This document shows, piece after piece, positions 1 to 10,603 of a DNA stretch of 64,000 nucleotides. Source of the stretch: Marvania coccoides (taxonomy: Eukaryota > Chlorophyta > Trebouxiophyceae > Chlorellales > Chlorellaceae); assembly GCA_963854735.1 (NCBI GenBank), contig OY978098.1, forward strand, positions 2,244,001 to 2,308,000, written 5' to 3'. The notes below the pieces were generated by a model. The model was not told the DNA's origin. It made no database searches and saw only the letters and a program-made list of their open reading frames with translations. Every line of letters starts with the position of its first letter. Position 1 is the stretch's first letter. A program made the position numbers and the translations under genes.

Positions 1-1
1 A

Positions 2-1021
2 AAAGCCTCGGAGCTGGTGGTGCTGCACGCCGACGCCGTCACCGCCAAGCTCGCCGCTCGCGAGCTGTCGGGCGCCGCGCTCAAGCCCTGCGACCTCAAA
101 TGCAGCGCTGTTTTGTCGAACATGACGGCAGTGCACTGCTGCTTCCCCGTCAGCCTGCAGCTCAACCTCGCCAGCGGAAAGCAGCGCCTCAACCTCGCAA
201 TTCGTGAAGCGGTGGCTTGGGAGGCTCGCCACCGCATTAACCCCGCCGTGGCATTGATTGGCGGCCGCTGCGAAGCTGAGACCCGACAGGTCGCTGAGCT
301 CGCAGTCTCTGGGGCAGGAAACGGCCTCACGGTGGAGCTTTTGACCCCCGTAGGCCTTCCTCCTGGCGCTGTGGCAGCTGTGGGGGGCGCTGTGCAGTCA
401 GCGACTGCAGGTACAGGGCAGTACGCCCGTCATGCCAAGCTGAGCCTGTCGGGCAGTATTGACTGCCGTGCGTACGTGCACCGGCGGGAAACAACGGGAG
501 CGGCGGTGAAGGCGGTGAAGGAGGACGTGTGCCGCACGCTGCTGGCTCGGTTGGAGGTGCTGGAGGACGCTGGCGAGATGGCAACGGCGGTGGCTGCCGA
601 TCGGTATGAAGCGGAGAAAAAGAAAGCAGAAAATGTGGGCAACCTGCCAGCACAACCCCCCCGACACCCGCTGACAATGAAGGTGGGGGAGTTGTTGGAG
701 GGCTACGGGCCCACCTTCCCTAGACGGGCGTTTGTTTCCTGGAGGAAAGGCGGCTGTGCGTACTGCGATTACGTCGTGGAGGGAGAAGGGGCCAGCGATA
801 CAGTGCACAGGATTCAAGAGCTGATGGGGGAGGAGGCGGTGAATGCAGGCACATTTTGCTGCGAGGAGGCGGTGCCGGCGGCAGCGATGGCAGATGCACG
901 CGGCGGGCAGCGGGAAGGCGGCGGGGCAAGAGGGTGGGTCAGCAGCTGCAGTCCCATGCTCATGGGAGCTGTGGCTGTGGTTGTGGTGGGTGCTTGGATG
1001 TCTTGGTCGTCTTTAGGCTGA
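2..1021 (+). CDS. ODR4: ODR4-like protein, 3' part
   Basis: Reading frame open from the window edge (first in-frame codon at base 2) to a stop at 1019-1021, so the 5' end is missing. The visible 339 residues carry a segment starting FPRRAFV near residue 240, which resembles the FPRR-F-PW block I recall from plant ODR4 homologues, then a Gly-rich stretch and one C-terminal hydrophobic segment (around LMGAVAVVVVGAW) with only a few residues after it. ODR4 family proteins are tail-anchored ER proteins; in animals ODR4 partners the UFM1 protease UFSP2 and helps traffic certain receptors. The topology seen here fits. Family assignment is by remembered similarity and is moderate; the function in algae is inference. 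Confidence 0.6.
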   Translation, partial: KASELVVLHADAVTAKLAARELSGAALKPCDLKCSAVLSNMTAVHCCFPVSLQLNLASGKQRLNLAIREAVAWEARHRINPAVALIGGRCEAETRQVAELAVSGAGNGLTVELLTPVGLPPGAVAAVGGAVQSATAGTGQYARHAKLSLSGSIDCRAYVHRRETTGAAVKAVKEDVCRTLLARLEVLEDAGEMATAVAADRYEAEKKKAENVGNLPAQPPRHPLTMKVGELLEGYGPTFPRRAFVSWRKGGCAYCDYVVEGEGASDTVHRIQELMGEEAVNAGTFCCEEAVPAAAMADARGGQREGGGARGWVSSCSPMLMGAVAVVVVGAWMSWSSLG

Positions 1022-1816
1022 ATTTCGTGAGCAAATTTTTGAAGACATGAAATAGAAAGCTTTTGGTATCATCCCCATGATGCTCTTTGGCTCTTCGGCC
1101 TTCCAAACTCGCCTCGACGGCTCAAATTTAATAGAAACAGACGAGGATACCCCTTGCTCGCCGTCATTTCATCTGATTTGATCGCAGAGAGCTTTGCTTG
1201 GGTGCTTAGGTAGGCCTGTAGAGGCCACCGGGGCTGCAAGAGTGCGAAGAAGCATTGTAAGGCTTCATCGCAGGCATAGACGTCGTCCGACCTGTTGATC
1301 GGTAAGATCAAAGCACTTGAAGCTACTCTGACGTCTTGAAAACGTTGAGACTGGGCGTTTGCTCATCAAGTCTATTATTGTCTCGTGGAGCAGGTCGCTG
1401 CCATAGCCTATCTAGACCTTCCCTGGAGCCATGCTCGCCAAAACTTGCCACGATGCGGTCTTTCAAGGGAGTCCTGGCAGGGCCCTTGCTCACACCACAA
1501 GCAGCGAGCTTCATGTGGGGACTCATTCCAACGACGTTTTTGACAACGGCCTAATGGTGGCTAGCGATGCGCCCTCCCCTGTTTCAATCTCCGTGCCGTC
1601 CTCCTTGACAAAGCCTCGCGTGGCGAAGCCTGAACCCACTGCCTTCCTCGAAAAAAGGCGAGTTGTCTTGGGGATAAATATTTCTTCTGATGATATTCCC
1701 CCCCCCAAGGCCCTCGATTTACCTGAGCCGTTTATTTACATCTTTTGCATGCTGCTGGTAAGTGTGATGGAAATCAAATGACGACAAAACTACAAAATTT
1801 CTACAATTTTAGTAGG
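1022..1816. other. Spacer between ODR4-like and first AP2 gene
   Basis: No protein with recognisable similarity. A strong donor-like site (CTG|GTAAGT at 1758) and an acceptor-like TTTTAG ending at 1812 suggest a 55-nt intron in the leader or first exon of the downstream AP2 gene. If that intron is used, an ATG at 1690 would be in frame and would add about 22 residues to the AP2 protein. I could not decide between this and a start at 1817. Confidence 0.4.
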
Positions 1817-2764
1817 ATGGCGGCAGGCAGGCGTGCCAACCCCATCAACCGCCAGTCTCACCACCGCGGCGTGACACACCACGGCCGCACCTCCCGCTAT
1901 GAAGCCCACATCTGGGATCAAGGAAAACAGGTGTACTGTGGAGGCTACTACAATGTTGAGCAAGCTTCTCTGGCGTATGACCTGGCTGCGGTGCGAATGC
2001 GCGGAGAAGAGGCCAGCACCAACGCCGACGTGCGGCTTTTCGACGGGGAGATGGCAGAGCGGCACCGGTACACTAAAGACCAAATTGTCAACTCTCTCAG
2101 GGCTCAGAGCAAGGCCATGAATAAGGTGGAAAGCGGGCAGTGCCTGGTCTCCATGCAACCTTGGGAGCTGCAGCTGTCGGCTCTCATCCAGCCCAGCAAG
2201 GTGCACGCTGGGGTGTACGCCACGGAAGCGGAGGCGGCGCGAGGTTTCGACCGCATGCTGGTGCAGGCGCTAGGCATAGACGCAGAGCAGCTCCTCAACT
2301 TCAGGCTGCTGGACTATATCGACCTCCTCAGTGAGTAAATACATTCATACATACATTGCAGGGTTTAAAGTCCACACAAAAAGGCAATTAAGGCCTCGTA
2401 GCAGACAGACTTTTGATTTTCATTTTCCACGTTCCCTTCGAATTCTCTTTTTGTTAAAATTGTATAATATTCATGCTGCTCTCAGCCTTCGTGTTTTTCA
2501 TTCCTATACCCCCCTGCGTATGCAGCTCCAGCTCAAGTCCTGGCCGGCGTTGCTCAGGGCCTCCTTCCAGCAGAGATCCCTGCAGATTTTGCGTTGCCGT
2601 CCTCGCCGGAGGCCGTCTTCAAGCTGGACAGTGCGGTTACCCGCTCCTTGCTGGAGTTTGACGAGAATGACGCAGTGAACGACCCCGCCCAGCAGCCGAG
2701 CGCCAAGCGTCAGAAATGCGACCAAGAGCTGCAGAGCTGGATAAACGAGCTCCTGATGGACTGA
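1817..2764 (+). CDS. AP2-domain transcription factor with degenerate second domain
   Basis: Two exons, 1817..2330 and 2526..2764, about 250 residues. Residues 15-75 form an AP2 DNA-binding domain: HHRGVTHHGRTSRYEAHIW, then a YCGGYY strand, then AYDLAAVRMRGEEASTNAD. Further on, VHAGVYATEAEAARGFDRM lines up with the second half of an AP2 domain, but the N-terminal DNA-contacting YKGVTRH strand is gone. The intron after ...YIDLL is phase 1 and sits exactly where the neighbouring double-AP2 gene has one after ...YMDEL. This marks the two as tandem paralogues. The C-terminus has an acidic, hydrophobic tail ending QSWINELLMD, a possible activation region (inference). Start is the first ATG upstream of the domain; an extra 5' exon is possible. 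Confidence 0.85.
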
Positions 2765-3453
2765 TAAACAATAAAACTTTTGTTGATTATATAATTATTT
2801 TATTTTCCCCACTCTCCGTAAGGTATTGTTTTTTGCGTGACCCGCCCCATTCATTCTTTTTATTTGTGTTTTATATGTATTCTTAAAAAATTCCCCTCTG
2901 TGAACTTTACTTTTTTGCTTTCCATTGCCCGTTTCTAATTCTTTGTCAAATCTTCACTCGCCGCTCCATGCAAAAAAAAAATGTACAACACTGAAAACGA
3001 CGGGTTTAGCAAGCATTCGATTTCCTATATTATTTAAATAAGCTGCGGCTTCTATTTCTTCCATTGTCTGCCAGATGTTGCAGAGAGACGCAAGAACACA
3101 GCCGAGACCTGCTAGATGGCGCCTTTCGAAAGAAAAACTCTTCCAGCTGCAAAAAGATGCACCTTGACAGCTATTATTTTTGAAGGGCGTCTTCTTCCCG
3201 CAGAGCCCACCTTGATGCACACCAAACAATTCACATATCTTTCTTAAAGAAATTCTTTATAATGCATTTCAAAATTTGCCTAGTTTGCATAGAGGGCTGC
3301 CTAATTTTTCGTTCTCCCAATCTAGTCAGTGAAAGCTGATCAAACTTGCTTCATCGCTCCAGCCTTTCACTTTAAGAAAAACGAAGAACGCCAGAGACCA
3401 CCACTTTTTGAGTGCCGCAGCGCTGCTGACCTTAAAGCGGCATCGCCAGCCCG
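2765..3453. other. AT-rich spacer between the two AP2 genes
   Basis: AT-rich DNA with poly-T and poly-A runs and no convincing ORF. It should hold the 3' UTR of the first AP2 gene and the promoter and 5' UTR of the second. I see no repeat or RNA gene in it. Confidence 0.5.
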
Positions 3454-5023
3454 ATGCCCCGCAATCGCAAGCGAGATCGCAGCGGTGACGATGACTACGA
3501 CCCTGAGTTCGACCCAGATTGCGAAAAGGCGGAGAAAGAAGAGTCCCACCATCAGCGCCGCAGCAGCAATGCAGTGGCAAAGCAGCCTCTCTCTACCGCA
3601 AGCTTTCGCGGGGTGACGCACCACATCCGCACAAACCGTTACGAGGCCCATCTATGGTGAGTGAAGAAGGGAGCCAGCCAGCCAGCCAGCCAGGCAGCAG
3701 CCACTGTGACGATTGCACTGCAGGTCTAGCGAGAGAAAATTGGGTTTTCTTCTTCTTTAATAAATGCAGGGAGAACGGCAAGCAGCTCTATCTCGGAGGC
3801 CACGACACCCCCGAGCTGGCAGCTTTGGCTTTCGACGTAGCCAGCCTGCGCTACCGTGGCGCAAAAGCGGAAACCAATTTTGACAGTCGTTGGTTCGCCC
3901 CCTTCCTTCCCTCGCTGATGGCAGTTCTGCCTGAGACCGTGGTTGCTGGCCTCCGTCGCCATTCGTAAGTGCAACTTTGTTGCAAATCAAAACTCCATGC
4001 AAATCTGTAACAACCCTATCTCTTTCTTTGACTTTGTACTGCAGGAAGGGCAGCTCGACGCAGAGTTCGGTCTACAAAGGCGTCACCCGCCACCAAAAAG
4101 GGCGCTGGGAGGCGCGCATCGGGCAGACGGCGGGAAAAAAATATATGTACCTCGGCCTGCATGACGACGAAATTCAAGGCGCCAAAGCCTACGACGCCGC
4201 GAGCATCGAGCGCAACGGCGTGGAGGCCGCCACCAATTTCCATCTGTCCACCTACATGGACGAGCTCAGTGAGTTCCTGGTGTATCTGCATGAGTTTTTG
4301 AACAGGTTCTCTTTTCTAAAAGCTAAATCCTAAGAGCTAAATCACTGTCTGCTTTCTAAAACAGGCGAGGAGCAGCTTGCTGAGGCGCGGGAGAAGTCGC
4401 TGATCACCGACACCGACGTGGCCCTGGAGCTCGCCCTGCGCAGCGCTGCAGAGGGCAGCGATGTCTCTGCCGCCATTGCCGAAATCGTCAGAACCGCCCC
4501 AAGCGAGCTGCAGATGCCACCCATGGAGCACCTCATCTCCTCAGCTGCCATCCCTGCGGCGACAGAGCCCTTCCAAACCGACGGGCACGAAAAAAAGAGC
4601 GGTGTTGCTGCCACGCTCGCCCCCCGCCCTCTCACCCCCCCTTCGTGGCCTCACTTCGACCCTGCGGCCATCGCCCGCCGCGGAATCACCTGCTCCATCG
4701 AGGACGCGCTGGCTAGCGCGCTGTACGGCACCATTGCCCGCGGAGAGGGCGGCCAATCTGACTGCTTTTCGCCGCAGTCCGTGCTGCCTCGCCGCTCCAC
4801 TGCTGCCGCCCAGGGCGAGGTGCCCATCCCCGTGGAGGATCTTTCCACCAAGCCTTCTGCTGAGGTGCTTCTGGGGTCTGGTGGCCAGGAATTCGGAATG
4901 GCGGACGGAGGCGGCTGCGACGGCATGGCCGTTGATTTCAGCCTGCAGGCGCTAGGCCTGGGGTCATCTCCTGCCATCGAGTTCAAATTTGGGCGCGTTG
5001 ATGCTGACCAGCAGCTGTTTTAG
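3454..5023 (+). CDS. Double-AP2 transcription factor (AINTEGUMENTA/WRINKLED type)
   Basis: Four exons: 3454..3656, 3770..3964, 4045..4268, 4365..5023; 426 residues; all joins keep phase. A basic-acidic N-terminus ([18 protein letters not shown]) precedes AP2 domain 1 ([18 protein letters not shown], then [12 protein letters not shown] and AYDAAS-like helix, residues about 52-112). AP2 domain 2 is complete ([41 protein letters not shown], residues about 140-200). Two AP2 domains joined by a linker define the AP2 subfamily that includes plant ANT, BBM and WRI1 regulators. The C-terminal 220 residues are Ala/Ser/Gly-rich without known motifs. Target genes cannot be inferred from sequence. Intron 1 contains a (GCCA)5 repeat. 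Confidence 0.92.
3673..3692 (+). repeat. (GCCA)5 microsatellite in AP2 intron
   Basis: Five perfect copies of GCCA lie just inside intron 1 of the double-AP2 gene, directly after its donor site. Confidence 0.95.
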
Positions 5024-5281
5024 TCTGTTTCTATTTTTTTAATCTGATCTGCCCTCGAACATTTATATCTGATCTGACCTTCGAGGATGGAGGCATTTCC
5101 TGGCCGATGATCCCTGCTCAAACAAAGTGTAAATATTGTTTTTTTTTTTCAATTTGTAATCAAACTAGGGCGTGCGTGGCTTTCAAATAATTGAGCTGCT
5201 GGTGCATCTCAGTTTTGTGGATCAAGAGGCGAGGGTGAGCTGCCAACCACCGAAAGCAATTACGTTTACAAATTAAAAACA

Positions 5282-6226
5282 ATGCTTATCCTTCCTCTGG
5301 CAATGAAGCCATGCTCATTTTTTAAAAATTCTCTCTTCACCCACCAAAATTGTTTCGGAATCCCGCCTGTTCGCCAACCCCTCCACTTCACGCCTCCAAT
5401 CCGCATTCCAAGTGCCCGCCAACGCCTACGCTGCCCTGCCATTGCTTCTTCCCCTCTTTTTTGCTCCCTTTTGTCATCGCCGCCGCTGCTAGAATCCGTG
5501 GCCAAGACGGCCATTTCCTTCGCTGCAGCGCTCCTTCTCGCTGTGTCCCCTGCAAATGCAAAGAGCGAAGAGGTTTTTGGACTGGCCAGGATTGTTGACG
5601 GCGATAGTTTGGTTGTTGACGGCACCAGAATCAGATTGCTTGGAATCGACGCTCCAGAGACCCAACAAAGCTGCGAAGCCGCAAAGGGTGCGCCTTACGC
5701 GTGCGGGGAGGCCTCCAAAGCTGCGCTGGAGCGCAAAATTGGCGGGGCGCCAGTGCGGTGCGATATTAAACGGAAGGACATGTATGGTCGAAGCGTGGCG
5801 ATCTGCAAGCAGGGTGGCACCGATTTGAACGGCTGGATGGTGGCAGAAGGTCACGCAGTGGCCTATAGAAGGTACAGCACGGCGTACGTGGAGCTGGAGA
5901 GAGCGGCGCAGGAGGGAAGGCGTGGAATTTGGTCGGGAGCCTTTGAGCAGCCAGATCAGTGGCGAAAAGAGCACCCACGCAACGGGAAAAGCGCTGCAGC
6001 TTCAGGCGTTGCTGCGCCGCTGGCTGTTGCCCTTCCTGTGCCGTCAACAGCCCCCCAAAACGACGGCTGCCTCATCAAAGGCAATATCTCAGCCAAAGGA
6101 GAGCGAGTTTACCACGTGCCTGGAGGGCGCAGCTACGAGGCCACCAAGATTGACAGGGCTGGGGAGAAATGGTTCTGCAGCGAGGGGGAGGCGGCTGCGG
6201 CTGGGTGGAGGCCGGCCAAGGCGTGA
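5282..6226 (+). CDS. Plastid-targeted staphylococcal-nuclease-like (thermonuclease) protein
   Basis: Single exon, 314 residues, preceded and followed by AT-rich spacer. Residues 1-95 look like a two-part thylakoid-lumen leader: a Ser/Arg/Pro-rich front, then a hydrophobic stretch (AISFAAALLLAVSPANA) ending in an AxA-like cleavage site at ANA|KSEE. Residues 98-225 are an SNase domain: VDGDSL, RIRLLGIDAPE (catalytic Arg118, Asp123, Glu126) and YGRSVA (Arg170), so the classical catalytic set is present. The C-terminal 55 residues (NISAKGERVYHVPG ... WFCSEGEAAAAGW) match the small domain that follows SNase in many alphaproteobacterial thermonucleases. Likely a Ca-dependent nuclease of the thylakoid lumen or plastid. 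No introns, in contrast to most neighbours, which fits acquisition from bacteria (inference). Confidence 0.88.
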   Translation: MLILPLAMKPCSFFKNSLFTHQNCFGIPPVRQPLHFTPPIRIPSARQRLRCPAIASSPLFCSLLSSPPLLESVAKTAISFAAALLLAVSPANAKSEEVFGLARIVDGDSLVVDGTRIRLLGIDAPETQQSCEAAKGAPYACGEASKAALERKIGGAPVRCDIKRKDMYGRSVAICKQGGTDLNGWMVAEGHAVAYRRYSTAYVELERAAQEGRRGIWSGAFEQPDQWRKEHPRNGKSAAASGVAAPLAVALPVPSTAPQNDGCLIKGNISAKGERVYHVPGGRSYEATKIDRAGEKWFCSEGEAAAAGWRPAKA

Positions 6227-7094
6227 AAGTGAAAGCTGTGCAGCTTCAAAGCGGCGGTTTTGTGAATCCGGTCGTGAACAAATACTGCAGTTACTTTTTA
6301 CTCAATTTAGAACTCGGAAATAGTCAAAATTTAGAAACCCCCTCACATTGTGATGATGTGTTTTTAAATTATTTTCATGCTCTCCCCTACTTATCAAGGC
6401 CTTTTGACAGACAAAAACAGCGTGAAAAGGCAGGAATACAGCTCAGCGGTGTTTGTGACTACGATGCAGGCACAGAACGAGGTCTCTCATGGGGGCTGTG
6501 GCACCACGAGACGGTGAGAGCGATACAAATTTTGGTTAAAAATGAGGGTGCAACTGACCCCAAAAGATGGGTTAAAATCATAAAATTGCATATTTTCATT
6601 TGAAAATGGCGATATTACAGCCATGGATTTTCGCAAAAAGAAATAAATAGTTAAAAAGAAAATTTCCTCGAGGCGGCTCGATATGTGCACCATGGTCCAG
6701 CCCCCGCCCTCCACTGGCCTGCAGACCCCTCCCGCTGCCAAACGCTCGCGCCCGTCTTGAGTAAATACAGTTATCTGTGTGAGCAAGCCGTAGTTTGCAA
6801 AGTGCTGCGTCGTGCATGCATTTTTTTCATATGCCCCGATATACGCGTGCATGTTTTTTTTTGGGTTGGATTGTTTTACCACAATAGTTTTTACAGGAAA
6901 GAAGAAGAAAAGGTTTAAAATCGCAACTGCTTGCAAAATCAAATTTAAAGGCTGCTCCAGCACGACATTATCACTAGCGTCGTCATTTGAAAAAGAGTTG
7001 GCCCGCTCCAGCAGTGTCAAACAGTTCACATCGTCATATTATTATTGTTGTTGGTGGTGTCTATCTAGTAATGACCCACCACCGTGGCACCTTT
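6227..7094. other. Convergent spacer, nuclease / EDC4
   Basis: 868 bp between two gene 3' ends. Contains AT-rich 3' UTR-like sequence and short chance ORFs only. No tRNA, repeat or conserved reading frame seen. Confidence 0.5.
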
Positions 7095-10092
7095 CTAGCT
7101 AGACATCTGCGAGTGCACGACGTGCATGGCCAGCTTGCAACTCTGCAGATCGGCGCCCTGCAGCCGCGCCGCCGCGCCGCCCAGCGCGGCATGCACCTGC
7201 TCCAGCACCGGCTTCAGGTGCGGCGTCAGCTGCGGATCCTGAGGGTTGAGCGCCAGCGCCGCCTCGCGGATCCACTGCAGCTTGTTGGATGCGCCGGCAG
7301 AAGACAGGTCCGCCGCCAGCTGCTGCACCAGCGACAGTACCACCATCTGGGATAGCGCGGGCGGGGAGGTGGACAGCACGGAGGCAGCGTCGGCTTGGGC
7401 GCACAGCCACGCCACGGTGGCAATGTCCTGCAGCCCCAGCGCGCGCGAAAACGCCTCCTCGAAGCGGTTCTGCGCTAGAAGCGCGCGCAGTTCGGCCTTG
7501 ACGTCTTTGGGGGACCGCGCCGCCGGGGTTGACGCTGAGGAGCGGGAGGCTTCGCTGCCGCCGCCACCGCCAGCTCCGGCCTTGAAGGCCTCCAAGTGCT
7601 CGGCGAAGCCTTTGGTGAAGGTCTTGTCCATCTGCGTGAACATCGACTGGCAGGCACTCTCGAAGGAGGGTACCACCTGCTTGGAGAACGCCGTGCGGAA
7701 GGCCTCCTGAATGGGCTTGTTGAGACCCGTTTGCAGAGACGCCGCCAGCTGCTTGTCCAGCGCAGCCTTCACCGCGGTCGACGTCTCCTTGGGCAGCGCC
7801 GCGGCCACCGCGTCCTGCACTGCGGGCATCAGGCTGGCGGCCAGGCTGGTGGCCACGTCGCCGAGCTCTGCTCGCAGGGCCTCCGCCAGGCGAGCCGGCA
7901 CGTCGCGGTTGAGGGTGGTGGAGATAGCAGCCAGCAGGCGCTCCATGTGTGCGCGTTCCTCGGCCAGCACCGCCGCGCGCTCGGCAGCGGCAGCGGCAGC
8001 CTGCGCCGCGGCAGCTTCCTGGATGAGCCTGGCGTTGGCGGCCGTCTGGCCGTCTATCTCGCTCTTCACCGCCTTCAGCAGCTCCTTGAACATCAGCGAC
8101 ACGTGGGCAGTGAACCTTCGGTGCACGGTGGCCATCTCATCAGCCACAGCAGCAGCAACCTCCGCCTGCGAAGCGCCCGCTGCAGCAGGCGAAGCAGGCA
8201 CAGTAACAGCGGAAGACGCTTCGAGGGGCTCGGGGGAAGACGCAACAACCGTGTCTTCTGCAGGCGGCGTCGGCGCTGGGGTGCGTTGCAACACCTTGAT
8301 TGTCGGTGCTGGCGGCGGCGACGGCAGGGGGGAGGATTTCAGCGGCTCCAATGAGCTTGCCCGAAGGAAGTCTGTGGGGGTGAGGAGCTTGGGGGGTGGG
8401 GGCCCTGCTGCTGGGGTTGGCGACGGCAGCGACTCCGGCTTTGGCGGCTCTGCCTGTGGGGCGATAGGCATGGGCACAGAGACCTGCACCACCGTCACAG
8501 ACGGCTCAACGGGGGTCGGAGGCGGGCTGGGGCACTCCTCGGGGTAGCTCTCCGCGCTGAGGGCTGCTGACAGCTGCGGTTGCGCTGCTATCGCTGCCGC
8601 CTCTGCTGCCGCCACCACACCGTCCTCGGACGCTCCCTCCTCTTCTGAGCATAGCGCCGGGTCCATCAAGTACTGCTGCACTGCTTCGGTCTGCACGCAC
8701 GTAATTTCCAATACACCTTCTTCGTCGCCGCTGTCTGTGGTGCGATCGGGGTTCCACACTGCACAGAAATTCAGCACAGGCATGCCCACGCGGAAGCGTG
8801 CCATGTAGTCAAACTTGGGGGCAGCGGAAGAGGTCCCTGCGGCCCAGTGCAGCGTGTATATTGCCTTGCGAGGGGTGTCGGCCAAAACGACGACTTGCTG
8901 CTCCCTCACTACCGCTGTGTGCATGTAGCTGGGGTCCTTTCCTTGCAGCGTCACGCTGGTGCCACGGGAGAAGCTGTTGCCGCTGTCAGCGGTCGAAAAC
9001 ATCGTCTGTTTAGTGCCGTTAGTGGTAGCAACCAGCACCGTCGCGTTTGCGCCTTCAGAAGCAAGCCACCCCACTGCAGACACCGCCTCTCCGGCGTCGA
9101 ACTTTCCTGCAGCTGCAAGCTTGCCGTCCGATCTCACGTGAGCCACGTACACGCGCCCATGCTTGCTCCCTGCGGCAATGTATCGCCCGTCGGAGGCCGC
9201 TGCCACAGCTGTCGGGGCGTCTTGTGCCGGAAAATTGGGCATTTTCTGCGCAGAGATGCCATCGGTGGAGGCAGGGTCCAAGGGGTCCACCTCCAGCACC
9301 GCTTCACTGGGCGCAGACGGCAGCTGCAGCACCACTACAGCGTTGCCCACCGCAGCTGCCACAGCAGGGGCCTCTCCGGGCACGGCAGCCAGCATGACGG
9401 GCGCGGCGTCGCACCCCGGCGAGAACTTGACGCGCAGGATCTGCTCCGCGTGGATTGCATTGTCTCCGTCGTGCACGCTGAGTCGCCATGCGTACAGCTG
9501 GCCGTCTTGGCCGCCTGCTGCCACGATGTTCTCTCCCACGAAGCAAATGTCAGCGATGGGGCCAGTGTGGCCCTTGAGCAGGGCTCGCGCCTCAGAGAAG
9601 AAGTGCAGCACGCGGATGTGACCTTGTTTGAGGCCGTAGGTAATGAACTGGCCGCTCACCGCCACCTGCCGCAGACTGGCCTCCTTGTAGTCTGATTTCA
9701 CGCGAGTCACTGGCGCAAACTGCAAGAGAATAGTGCGTGTGTAGTTTTTAGTTTAACAGGATGGGGAATAAAACGGTCATGCACTGGTTTAAGGGGGAAA
9801 AGTTGACAAAAAAAGAAAACGTGCTATAGAATTTTCTTACCGTGAGCTCAGATTGGACTTCTCCAGGATGCACAGCATCCAGATCAAACTTGAAATCCAC
9901 AGCTTGCACCCTGCACCCTTGCGCCGCCTTCCTGGAGGCGGCATCGGAGCTGGCGCCGGCAGCGACGGCCTGCTCCAAGGCGTGCACCGCCGCGCCGCTG
10001 GCTGAGAACTTGCTCTGGTCTAGCGCTGGCTCTGGCTGAGGCTGCGACTTACGACGCAAGGCAGCCAGAATCCCCGCCCCTGGGACGCTCAT
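7095..10092 (-). CDS. EDC4: Enhancer of mRNA decapping 4 / VARICOSE homologue
   Basis: Two exons on the minus strand, 10092..9841 and 9719..7095, 958 residues (plant VARICOSE is about 1,340). The join reads SELT|FAPVT in phase 0. Residues from about 85 carry a WD40 propeller that opens with VSGQFITYGLKQGHIRVLHF and a LLKGHTGPIADICFVGE repeat, as in VARICOSE. A Pro/Ser-rich linker (about 460-590) follows, then a long Ala-rich coiled coil (about 600-780). The C-terminal region (AELRALLAQNRFEEAFSRAL, VAWLCAQAD, LSLVQQLAADL, LQWIREAALALNPQDP) is the EDC4-specific alpha-helical tail used for oligomerisation and P-body targeting. Role: scaffold joining DCP2 to its activators in cytoplasmic mRNA decapping. 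Divergent from clathrin heavy chain with about 510 bp between starts. Confidence 0.93.
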
Positions 10093-10603
10093 ACTAGCCT
10101 ACAGACAATAACACAACCATCTCATCAAAAGCAAAAAGGGTGGGTGGTGGCGAAATACGATGAACTGCACATGTGGGTGCTGCAAACTTACGCTGTAGAT
10201 ACTGGTTAACGATAAATTTGCGCTCAATGCGAGTGTTAGCTCTAAAATCTGATGTATAAAAAAACAAGGATTTTGTCGGCACGCAAATCGAGATTGATCG
10301 CTTACGTTTAATGAAATGTAGGATCTTTTACAACCAAACCATTCATAGATCAGTCATTAAGGGGCTTCGGTCTGAGAGAGCATCCCGATGCCCATCCCTT
10401 TCCTCTCGTTTTTTAACAAAAGCGCGTCAATTTCTCATATAAATGCCCACCTCAAGCATTGAGCACTTTTATTTGTGTGGCATTGCATCATCTGGCTGCC
10501 CCATCTTTGAGGGAAAAAATAACACGACTGGTATTTTGCACATGAATTTCTGAGAAGATCACCTTATTTTTTGGTGGACAGTGCTTGAGAACTGGGAGCT
10601 GCA
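10093..10603. promoter_or_regulatory. Divergent promoter region, EDC4 / clathrin heavy chain
   Basis: 511 bp between two divergent start codons. AT-rich with several short GC-containing patches (for example around 10360-10400) and a TATATAAATG-like element at 10437-10445 in the orientation of the clathrin gene. No ORF of interest. Shared promoter use is inference. Confidence 0.4.

Noticed and set aside
327..929. Several minus-strand ORFs inside the ODR4-like gene
   Set aside because: They are shadow frames of the GC-rich coding strand, with Pro/Ser/Arg-rich composition and no similarity.
5282..6226. Bacterial contamination as source of the thermonuclease gene
   Set aside because: The gene has a eukaryotic plastid-lumen leader and is flanked by typical nuclear genes within the same contiguous sequence.
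7596..9695. Long plus-strand ORFs (up to 282 codons) across the EDC4 gene
   Set aside because: They lie antisense to a clear EDC4/VARICOSE protein and have His/Arg/Gly-rich composition typical of antisense frames.
10360..10420. GC-containing patch in the EDC4/clathrin spacer considered as a small RNA gene
   Set aside because: No tRNA fold, C/D or H/ACA box pair, or snRNA motif could be found by eye.
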